64,000 bases of DNA from Ruminococcus flavefaciens ATCC 19208. GTDB lineage: Bacteria > Bacillota > Clostridia > Oscillospirales > Ruminococcaceae. The stretch's first letter is position 1. Each line of letters opens with the position of its first letter. Below are positions 57,479 through 64,000 of this stretch, piece after piece. Location: the NCBI RefSeq assembly GCF_000518765.1, contig NZ_JAEF01000007.1:1-64000 (forward strand). The letters are read 5' to 3'. The translations under genes and the position numbers were made by a program. Under the pieces are notes generated by a model. That model had not been told where the DNA came from and did not search any database. It worked only from the letters and a program-made list of their open reading frames with translations.

Positions 57479-58657
57479 TTAAGATACTGCAACCTGTGAT
57501 GACGGCTGAGCTTCTATGGTATCGACTAATACCTCATTTCTTTCGTCATCGTAATAGTATATGTCTGTTACCCAGCCCGTTGAACCGTCCTCGCGGACAA
57601 ATTCGTAATAATTCGTCCTTTTGTACGGCTGCAGTGCACCGTTCTGCCATTCACAATAATATGTATTTTTATCCTGATCGCCGCCAGTCTCATAGCAAAG
57701 AATTTTTTCCTCTTCTTCATTTGTCCTTATCGAAACGTTCTTGTTGAGATCTGTCAGAACATTGTTTTTCACATACATACCGCTGCCGGGCTCAAAAAAG
57801 AAGTACAGATACTTTATGTCCTTATCCTTTTCCCTTATCTCGCACCTCAGATCATTATGTCCGTCAAAATTATAGTCTTTGTCGTCGAAGATATATCTCT
57901 CGTCCATGCGTATTTCTTCGGGAGTAAAGCTCACATCTATGATCTGAACGATATCACTGCCCTTCATATGGTCAATGGAGTGATCCGTAAACCTGAAATA
58001 TTCAGGGTGATCATCAGTGCTGACAGTCTTTCCTGTCTCCTTATCGTAAGTAACTCTTTTGGTCATTATCTTATTATTATTTTCATCAAATATACAGCTG
58101 TATCTTATACCCTCTATAGGAGAATCATATTCAAAGCTCTGTGGGACAAGCTTGCCTTCCTTCCACTTATAGACCGTCACTTCTGTTCCTGACGAAGAAA
58201 ACTCAGACTTTAAAGTCTTTTCCCTCACGTTTTTTACCTCAACGTTAAGAAGCCGACCGCGTCTGTATGGGAACTGATCCGACTCGGCAAAGCATTCGTT
58301 ATCAGGATCATAAAGCCAGTACCCCCTGTCCTTTATAAACACGTCCTGATATCCGTCGAAATTGTAATCCTCTGTTATCAGCTCAGTTTCATAAACTTTC
58401 TTATCAATATTTATCCTGCCCTTTTCCACTGAATCAAGATAGAATACAATACAGTCGTCAAGTATTTCGTGCTTGAACTTAACTGTGTTGTACTGCGATG
58501 CATCTCTCTTAGTCGTCGGCTCAGCTACACCGGTAACTGAAGTGATTCCCGGCATATTGCTGCCGATCATTTCACTGTCACGCTTTTTTACATTATCCTC
58601 GCAGCCTGCAAAAAGTGCAGCAGTCAGAAGCAGCGTAAATATCTTATATGACCTCAT
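57479..58657 (-). CDS. Lipoprotein with two DYNFDGxxD repeat domains
   Basis: A 392-residue lipoprotein: signal peptide with lipobox LFAGC, a Thr/Ser spacer, then two domains each with a core DYNFDGYQDVFIKDRGYWLY or DYNFDGHNDLRCEIREKD. These Asp-rich loops resemble FG-GAP/XAC2610-type calcium-binding strands. Each domain also has a KWKEGKLVPQSFEY-like strand. The paralogue at 58751-59725 has one such domain. A role at the cell surface is likely but undefined. GGAGGG ribosome site sets the start; upstream in-frame ATGs are rejected because they precede the signal peptide. Confidence 0.82.
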   Translation of the reverse strand: MRSYKIFTLLLTAALFAGCEDNVKKRDSEMIGSNMPGITSVTGVAEPTTKRDASQYNTVKFKHEILDDCIVFYLDSVEKGRINIDKKVYETELITEDYNFDGYQDVFIKDRGYWLYDPDNECFAESDQFPYRRGRLLNVEVKNVREKTLKSEFSSSGTEVTVYKWKEGKLVPQSFEYDSPIEGIRYSCIFDENNNKIMTKRVTYDKETGKTVSTDDHPEYFRFTDHSIDHMKGSDIVQIIDVSFTPEEIRMDERYIFDDKDYNFDGHNDLRCEIREKDKDIKYLYFFFEPGSGMYVKNNVLTDLNKNVSIRTNEEEEKILCYETGGDQDKNTYYCEWQNGALQPYKRTNYYEFVREDGSTGWVTDIYYYDDERNEVLVDTIEAQPSSQVAVS

Positions 58658-58690
58658 AATGGGATTTCCCTCCGTTTTCATTACAGCAAA

Positions 58691-58716
58691 GGACTGTACC
58701 CTATAAGGTACAGTCC
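58691..58716 (-). terminator. Hairpin between the two lipoprotein genes
   Basis: The perfect 10-bp stem GGACTGTACC/GGTACAGTCC with 6-nt loop is followed on the minus strand by TTTGCTG. The T run is short, so it may be a partial terminator within one operon. Confidence 0.6.
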
Positions 58717-58750
58717 ACAATAACATTAAACAAATGCGGCGACTTTATTC

Positions 58751-59725
58751 TTACTGAGCATTCTCCTCAATATTTCCGCCTACGAGACTTCCGTTCTCAT
58801 CACGTGTCTCTCTGAGCACTTCAGCTCCATTTTCATCATAATCAACATAATCTATAAGGATTGTATCACCCGACTTATACTTGTGAGTATATTTTCTAAG
58901 AACGAGCTGATCCTGTGCATTCCACTTATATATTCTTTCCTCATACTCGATATCATCTTTTTTCTCAACAGCAGTCAGCATATCCTCGGCGGCATTTCCG
59001 CTGAGCTCACAGCGTATGCTGTTAAGCTCTGACCACGGCTGATAGCTGCCGTTTTCAGGATCGTAGTGATAATACTTACCTGTTTTGTTGAGATCATCAG
59101 GCTTTTCGATGATGAAGATATCAGGGTAGCCGTCAAAATCATAATCGCTCTTTATAACAAAATCGTTTATGGTCTTTGAAGAATCCTTCTCTATAGCCTT
59201 CTGTATTTCGGAAGTATCGGCGCTGAGCACCTGATAAGAACGAGCTTTTCCGTCGCTGTACTGTCTTGATACATCTATCTTGTTAGGTGTGCTGTTAGAA
59301 TAACCGAATGAGATAGAGCTGCAATCCTTAGGATCAAAATGCGGAGCCTCTGTAGCGGGCTGAGTTGTAGGTGCAGCGGTAGTTGTTGTCTTTTTTGTAT
59401 TATTGCTTTTCGGAGCAACAGGTACAGCTCTTGTAGTTCCGTAAACACCGCCGCTGCCGCCGTTTGCACGTGTAACAGCAGACTTCTTTGAACCTGCACT
59501 TGTAGTCGTTGTAGTGCCCGATACTTTATTTCCTGCATTCTTTGTTGTAGTACCCGAAACGGTATCCTCATCAGCTTCTGTATCAGTAGTGGAGATATCC
59601 TTTGTTGTACCCTCAACAGTGCCCGAAACTATATTTATAGGCTTGTCTGTATCCTTTACATCGCTGACCTTGCCGCAGCCTGTAAGAAGAGCAAGTGCAA
59701 GAACAGGAAAAATATATTTCTTCAT
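58751..59725 (-). CDS. Lipoprotein with Thr-rich spacer and DYDFDGYPD domain
   Basis: A 324-residue lipoprotein: signal peptide KKYIFPVLALALLTGC, a long Thr/Val/Ser-rich and Lys/Asn-containing spacer (about 28-130), and one outer domain with SDYDFDGYPDIFIIEKPDD, KTGKYYHYDPENGSYQPW and ERIYKWNAQDQLVLRKYTHK. It is paralogous to the downstream lipoprotein. Function unknown. Ribosome site GAGGTGAC is 5 nt from ATG. secA lies downstream on the same strand after a terminator. Confidence 0.85.
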   Translation of the reverse strand: MKKYIFPVLALALLTGCGKVSDVKDTDKPINIVSGTVEGTTKDISTTDTEADEDTVSGTTTKNAGNKVSGTTTTTSAGSKKSAVTRANGGSGGVYGTTRAVPVAPKSNNTKKTTTTAAPTTQPATEAPHFDPKDCSSISFGYSNSTPNKIDVSRQYSDGKARSYQVLSADTSEIQKAIEKDSSKTINDFVIKSDYDFDGYPDIFIIEKPDDLNKTGKYYHYDPENGSYQPWSELNSIRCELSGNAAEDMLTAVEKKDDIEYEERIYKWNAQDQLVLRKYTHKYKSGDTILIDYVDYDENGAEVLRETRDENGSLVGGNIEENAQ

Positions 59726-59791
59726 AATGTCACCTCATAGATCCTTTCTTTCTCATAAAAAGCCTTATATAAGCATTTTCTGTTCAGCGCA

Positions 59792-59817
59792 GAAAAGGGG
59801 CGGAGGATACCGCCCCT
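59792..59817 (-). terminator. Terminator of secA
   Basis: On the minus strand, GGGGCGG (59816-59810) / CCGCCCC (59803-59797) with a 6-nt loop, followed by TTTTCT. Confidence 0.85.
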
Positions 59818-59822
59818 ATATA

Positions 59823-62585
59823 TTACTTATTTGCTGCGTCCTTAGCCTTGCAGCACTTCTTATATTTCTTGCCGCTTCCGCAGGGGCACGGATCGTTATC
59901 GCCTATTTTCTTTACACGAACAGGCTCGTCACCGAAGCTTCCGTCGCCTGCACCTGCATTAGGAGCGTCAGGCTTAGCTACCTGCTCACGCTCGGGAGCT
60001 TCGTTCTTCTGGAGCTTTACTGTAAGGAGCATACGGATAGTATCCTCACGGATAGACTCTACCATAGCATCGAACATCTCAAAGCCCTCGTAACGATACT
60101 CGATAACAGGGTTCTTCTGACCGTATGAACGGAGACCGATACCCTTCTTCAGCTCTTCCATATCGTCGATATGAGCCATCCACTTTGTATCAACTACCTT
60201 CAGGAGGATAACACGCTCGAGCTCACGCATGATCTCTGCGCCGTATTCCTCTTCCTTAGCCTGATAGATCTCTCCTGCCTTAGTGCTGAGAGCATTTACG
60301 ATATCTTCCTTGCTGATATCTTCGATCTCGCCTTCCTCGAAAGTAAGGTCCTCAGGACCGATGAGCCAGCCGAGGAAGTGATCCTTGAGTCCAACAAGGT
60401 TCCAGTCGTCCTTTACCTCATCGTCAACGAGATATGTATCAACTGTAGACTTGATAAGATCCTCCATCATCTTGAGAATGCTCTCGTGGAGATCCTCACC
60501 GTCAAGTACCTGTGATCTCTGCTTGTAGATGATCTCACGCTGAGTATTCATAACGTCGTCGTAGTTGAGGACGTTCTTTCTTACGCTGAAGTTCTGACCC
60601 TCGACCTTCTTCTGTGAGGATTCGATGATCCTTGTGAGCATCTTGCTCTCGATAGGAGTATTCTCGTCAACGTTAAGAGTTCTCATCATATTCTCAAGAC
60701 GGTCGCCTGCGAAAATACGCATAAGATCGTCCTCTACAGAGAGGAAGAAGCAGCTTTCGCCCTCGTCGCCCTGACGGCCCGAACGTCCGCGGAGCTGGTT
60801 GTCGATACGTCTTGATTCGTGTCTTTCCGTACCGAGGATATAGAGACCGCCTGCTTCCTTAACGGCAACAGCCTTCTCCTTCACCTCAGCATTGTACTTA
60901 TCATAGAGCTCACGATAGAGCTTTCTTGCTTCGATAACTTCCTGATCTTCAGTATCAGCAAATCCGATAGCCTCGGAGATGACCTCCTCGGGGATCTCGC
61001 GCTTTCTCAGCTCTGCTCTTGCAAGGAACTCAGCGTTACCGCCCAGCATGATATCAGTACCACGTCCTGCCATGTTGGTAGCGATGGTAACTGCACCGTA
61101 CTTACCTGCCTGAGCAACGATCTCAGCTTCCTTTGCGTGCTGCTTAGCGTTGAGGACCTCGTGCTTTATGCCCTTTCTCTTGAGCATTGCAGAGAGAAGC
61201 TCTGATTTCTCGATAGAAACCGTACCAACGAGGATAGGCTGTCCTTTATCGTGGCACTCGATTATCTTATCGATGATAGCGGCATACTTGCCCTTTTCTG
61301 TAGTATATACCTGATCGTTGTGGTCTATACGTATTACAGGCTTGTTTGTAGGGATAGCGATAACATCGAGCTTGTAGATCTCCTTGAACTCGTCCTCTTC
61401 TGTCATAGCAGTACCTGTCATACCTGACAGCTTTGTGTAAAGACGGAAGAAGTTCTGAAAAGTGATAGTAGCAAGGGTCTTTGACTCGCTCTTGATCTTA
61501 ACGCCTTCCTTAGCCTCAATAGCCTGATGGAGACCGTCATTGAAACGACGTCCCATCATAAGACGGCCTGTAAACTCATCTACAATGATGATCTCGCCGT
61601 CCTTAACAACGTAGTCTATATCGTTCTTCATAACACCGTTAGCCTTGATAGCCTGATTGATGTGGTGAAGAAGTGTCATATTCTCGGAATCCATAAGGTT
61701 CTCGACTCTGAATGCTTCCTCAGCCTTCTTAACACCGCGCTGTGTGATGGTAGCTGTTTTAGCCTTTTCGTCGATGATATAGTCAGCAGTATCATTGATA
61801 GACTCCTGATCTACCTTATCGTCCATTTCAACAACTGTTGTTGAAGTAAGTGTCTTTGCAAAGCGGTCAACAATAGCATAGAGGTCAGTGGACTTATCAC
61901 CGCGTCCCGAAATGATAAGAGGAGTACGAGCCTCGTCGATGAGGATAGAGTCTACCTCGTCCACGATAGCGAAGTTAGGAGCACGCTGAACACGCTCTTC
62001 CTTGTGAGTTACCATGTTATCACGGAGATAGTCGAAACCGAGCTCGTTATTTGTAGCGTAGGTTACATCGCAGTTATATGCCGCACGGCGCTGCTCGTTG
62101 TTGAGGCCGTGAAGGATACAGCCTACTGTAAGTCCCAGCCAGCGGAGTACCTTACCCATTTCCTCAGCCTGAGTCTTTGCAAGGTAATCGTTAACGGTAA
62201 CGACATGAACGCCGAGACCTGAAAGTGCGTTAAGGTATGAAGCTACGCAGGCAACGAGAGTTTTACCTTCACCTGTTTTCATTTCGGCGATACGTCCCTG
62301 ATGAAGAACGATAGCACCGATTATCTGTACAGGATAAGGCTTTTTCTCAAGTACACGCCATGCGGCTTCTCTTACTGTAGCAAGAGCCTCGGGGAGGATA
62401 TCGTCGAGTGTCTCGCCGTCCTCAAGTCTCTCCTTGAATTCCGCAGTTTTAGCTTTAAGCTCTGCGTCAGAGAGCTCCTGATACTCTTCGTCCAGTTCAA
62501 GAACTTTATTTTTAATAGGCTCGATACGCTTTAATTCTCTGTTGGAGTAAGCGTTAGAACCAAAAATGTTTTTGAATAAACCCAT
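59823..62585 (-). CDS. secA: Protein translocase ATPase SecA
   Basis: A 920-residue motor of Sec secretion. Walker [18 protein letters not shown] (about 100), DEAD-type [16 protein letters not shown] (about 208), RGSRRG-type motifs [12 protein letters not shown] and [12 protein letters not shown]. The C-terminus has [16 protein letters not shown], the zinc/SecB-binding element. It drives export of the many signal-peptide proteins in this window. Full length. AAAGGCGG ribosome site and a consensus promoter. Confidence 0.98.
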   Translation of the reverse strand: MGLFKNIFGSNAYSNRELKRIEPIKNKVLELDEEYQELSDAELKAKTAEFKERLEDGETLDDILPEALATVREAAWRVLEKKPYPVQIIGAIVLHQGRIAEMKTGEGKTLVACVASYLNALSGLGVHVVTVNDYLAKTQAEEMGKVLRWLGLTVGCILHGLNNEQRRAAYNCDVTYATNNELGFDYLRDNMVTHKEERVQRAPNFAIVDEVDSILIDEARTPLIISGRGDKSTDLYAIVDRFAKTLTSTTVVEMDDKVDQESINDTADYIIDEKAKTATITQRGVKKAEEAFRVENLMDSENMTLLHHINQAIKANGVMKNDIDYVVKDGEIIIVDEFTGRLMMGRRFNDGLHQAIEAKEGVKIKSESKTLATITFQNFFRLYTKLSGMTGTAMTEEDEFKEIYKLDVIAIPTNKPVIRIDHNDQVYTTEKGKYAAIIDKIIECHDKGQPILVGTVSIEKSELLSAMLKRKGIKHEVLNAKQHAKEAEIVAQAGKYGAVTIATNMAGRGTDIMLGGNAEFLARAELRKREIPEEVISEAIGFADTEDQEVIEARKLYRELYDKYNAEVKEKAVAVKEAGGLYILGTERHESRRIDNQLRGRSGRQGDEGESCFFLSVEDDLMRIFAGDRLENMMRTLNVDENTPIESKMLTRIIESSQKKVEGQNFSVRKNVLNYDDVMNTQREIIYKQRSQVLDGEDLHESILKMMEDLIKSTVDTYLVDDEVKDDWNLVGLKDHFLGWLIGPEDLTFEEGEIEDISKEDIVNALSTKAGEIYQAKEEEYGAEIMRELERVILLKVVDTKWMAHIDDMEELKKGIGLRSYGQKNPVIEYRYEGFEMFDAMVESIREDTIRMLLTVKLQKNEAPEREQVAKPDAPNAGAGDGSFGDEPVRVKKIGDNDPCPCGSGKKYKKCCKAKDAANK

Positions 62586-62647
62586 TTTGTTATTCCGCCT
62601 TTACATTTTAATAGTGTAGGTCTTGATAGTATAAATACACATAATAT

Positions 62648-62676
62648 ATTGTACAACAAACGGCAGTATTTGTCAA
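62648..62676 (-). promoter_or_regulatory. Promoter of secA
   Basis: On the minus strand, TTGACA (62676-62671), 17 nt, TACAAT (62653-62648). Confidence 0.8.
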
Positions 62677-62751
62677 TACCCAGAAAATATTTGCCTAACA
62701 GAGCTCGGCACGAATCACTTTTTGGCGATATTCCGTTGATGCTAAGATTTT

Positions 62752-63018
62752 TTATTTTTCAAAGCATCTGAAAAGAATGTTTTCCACCGAATGATTTATC
62801 ATAAATGAAATGCAGTAAATTACAATTGCCGATATCAATAATGTGATAAGAAATATCCCGAATTTCTGAGCTATCTCATTGCAGATATCATTTTTCTCTT
62901 CTTCTGTCCTCTCGCTCAGTCTTAGACCGCCGTCAGACTTTGTAACTATATATATAACAAATACCACAGCAGCCACTATGAGCAGCAAAATAACAGTCAT
63001 GCTCAATATAACTTTCAT
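62752..63018 (-). CDS. Small two-helix membrane protein, array member E
   Basis: An 88-residue protein with two hydrophobic helices (about 3-25 and 52-73) around a charged loop (SERTEEEKNDICNEIAQKF). The short tail ends NILFRCFEK. GGAGTGGAGC ribosome site. Last gene on this strand before secA. It shares the helix-loop-helix-tail plan with four neighbours but little obvious sequence. Function unknown. Confidence 0.68.
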   Translation of the reverse strand: MKVILSMTVILLLIVAAVVFVIYIVTKSDGGLRLSERTEEEKNDICNEIAQKFGIFLITLLISAIVIYCISFMINHSVENILFRCFEK

Positions 63019-63060
63019 AGCTCCACTCCTTATCCTTTGTATCCCTGATGCGGTTTCTGT

Positions 63061-63303
63061 TCAGCTCAGATCATGCATATCCTCACAACAGGAATTGAAC
63101 ATATCACCCAATTCATTCAAAGCTTGTATAAAACCGATTATTCCAACAATAAGGACTATCAGCAGAATTATCAGTACGATCTTAAAGATACATATACCTT
63201 TATTATCTTTGCCGGGTTTCTTCTCAGAGGTATCTTTAAAAGCTAAAAATATCCATATACCGATTATCGCTAAAGTTACTGCTCCAACATAAATAATCTC
63301 CAT
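63061..63303 (-). CDS. Small two-helix membrane protein, array member D
   Basis: An 80-residue protein: helix 1 about 4-22, basic loop DTSEKKPGKDNKG, helix 2 about 37-60, tail LNELGDMFNSCCEDMHDLS with a Cys pair. The MH near the end recalls member C (DAMHESHKYG). GGATGGGAAAAT region before the ATG gives a weak ribosome site. No family recognised. Confidence 0.66.
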   Translation of the reverse strand: MEIIYVGAVTLAIIGIWIFLAFKDTSEKKPGKDNKGICIFKIVLIILLIVLIVGIIGFIQALNELGDMFNSCCEDMHDLS

Positions 63304-63315
63304 ATTTTCCCATCC

Positions 63316-63588
63316 TTATCCGTACTTATGACTTTCATGCATAGCATCAACAAATGGATCGAGCCACGCAAACATTCCTTCTCCCATCGCCTTTAAAAAC
63401 GTATAAACTGTAAAGACTATCAAAGCAATGATGATTCCAATTATAATAAATGCTTTTATTGTACTTATTAATTCTTCTCTGACGCTGTACTTATCTTCAT
63501 TTCCGATGCATTTATTATTCGCACCATTATCAGACAAAACAATAACTCCCAATACAGAAATAACTATGATCAGAACAAACAATACCAT
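63316..63588 (-). CDS. Small two-helix membrane protein, array member C
   Basis: A 90-residue protein: helix 1 about 2-18, polar loop with Asn and Lys, helix 2 about 44-65, tail FLKAMGEGMFAWLDPFVDAM then HESHKYG. The tail resembles the end of member A (LRAMAEAFGQCFD). AGGAGGGA ribosome site is strong. Function unknown. Confidence 0.68.
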   Translation of the reverse strand: MVLFVLIIVISVLGVIVLSDNGANNKCIGNEDKYSVREELISTIKAFIIIGIIIALIVFTVYTFLKAMGEGMFAWLDPFVDAMHESHKYG

Positions 63589-63620
63589 CTTATTCCCTCC
63601 TATCTTGAATTTAAGCCATA

Positions 63621-63836
63621 TCAGTGCATTCTGCCTTCAAAGGGCATACACGAATTCAGGTCTGATATGAGGAACTTTCCTACTATGTAGTATATAAACA
63701 CAGCACCTGCCAGAACAATTATAAAAAGCACGGCATTTTTCAGCCTTTCATGGTCAACATTCAGGCTTTCCAGAACAAATGCGACAGCTATAAACACCAC
63801 AACTAACGCTATAGTGATCAAAAATGCAGCAAACAT
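63621..63836 (-). CDS. Small two-helix membrane protein, array member B
   Basis: A 71-residue protein: helix 1 about 3-23, short loop ESLNVDHERLKN, helix 2 about 35-55, tail SDLNSCMPFEGRMH. AAAGGAT ribosome site. It starts 15 nt after the end of the partial gene upstream, in the same direction. Function unknown. Confidence 0.66.
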   Translation of the reverse strand: MFAAFLITIALVVVFIAVAFVLESLNVDHERLKNAVLFIIVLAGAVFIYYIVGKFLISDLNSCMPFEGRMH

Positions 63837-63851
63837 AAATATATCCTTTCC

Positions 63852-64000
63852 TTAACCTATTCTTCCGACACCCTCAGCTGTTTCGCAGCCAAGATCAAAA
63901 CACTGACCAAACGCTTCAGCCATAGCACGAAGTGCCAGATATGTACCGCCCAAAGCCAAAGCAATACCTATCATGATTATTGCTCCCACCAATTTAGCTT
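63852..64000 (-). CDS. Partial small membrane protein, array member A (5' end outside window)
   Basis: The last 49 codons of a gene that continues past the window. One hydrophobic helix (VGAIIMIGIALALGGTYLAL) is followed by RAMAEAFGQCFDLGCETAEG and VGRIG before the stop. The tail matches member C in AM-E-F spacing. It is the upstream end of the array as visible here; more members may lie beyond. Confidence 0.6.
   Translation of the reverse strand, partial: AKLVGAIIMIGIALALGGTYLALRAMAEAFGQCFDLGCETAEGVGRIG

Overview
This window looks like a chromosomal segment of a fibre-degrading Ruminococcus (Ruminococcaceae, Firmicutes; R. flavefaciens/champanellensis/albus-like). The evidence is eight secreted proteins with dockerin modules, long poly-threonine linkers of the kind found in ruminococcal cellulosome proteins, strong AGGAGG ribosome sites, and many TTGACA-17-TATAAT promoters. 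The species is inferred from these traits; no rRNA gene is present. No tRNA, CRISPR array, transposase or phage gene was found.

Layout. 1-5.2 kb: a hairpin-rich dispersed repeat, a DUF2975 membrane protein with a YozG-like regulator, an ECF sigma factor overlapping its probable membrane anti-sigma factor, and a membrane-anchored lipase. 5.3-12 kb: metG (minus), a tandem structured repeat, two dockerin proteins (one with what looks like two half-cohesins), and a zinc-ribbon membrane protein. 12-20.4 kb: a receiver-like protein, two lipoproteins, an HPr-like protein without the catalytic His, mtaB, purL and a small unknown gene. 20.4-28.2 kb: a large DUF285/LRR dockerin protein, glgA, an array of palindromic intergenic units, a DUF1963 protein and a HAD phosphatase. 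28.3-35.4 kb: the TrkA/TrkH potassium system, then two tandem BspA-LRR/poly-Thr/dockerin proteins. 35.5-42.7 kb: the str operon (rpsL, rpsG, fusA, tuf) and a BcrA-type ABC transporter. 42.8-49 kb: a pectate-lyase-like dockerin protein, a second copy of the hairpin repeat, an aluminium-resistance/PLP enzyme, a MIF-like tautomerase and a lysozyme-like dockerin protein. 49-55 kb: ispF and a CPA2 antiporter (minus), rpsF-ssb-rpsR, a NERD protein and a GH53 galactanase with dockerin. 55-64 kb (mostly minus): a HAD phosphatase, hslO, a methyltransferase, two paralogous lipoproteins, secA, and a run of tiny two-helix membrane proteins that continues past the window edge.

The most unusual feature lies between fusA and tuf. 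Five tandem micro-ORFs (20-22 codons each) encode peptides with the pattern M-[LF]-x-W-L-x-x-[IL]-F, a Gly/Ser-rich middle and a C-terminal Phe (HSF or GWF). A sixth, divergent 29-codon ORF contains HYSF. Length differences between the five are all multiples of three, each has its own AAGG ribosome site, and the unit repeats every 95-102 nt. I know of no described family that matches.

A second theme is a modular family of intergenic palindromes (TGTAGGG + palindrome + CCCG, plus larger hairpin cassettes). Stems change in a compensatory way between copies, and one hairpin loop is exactly reverse-complemented between two otherwise identical 348-nt copies.
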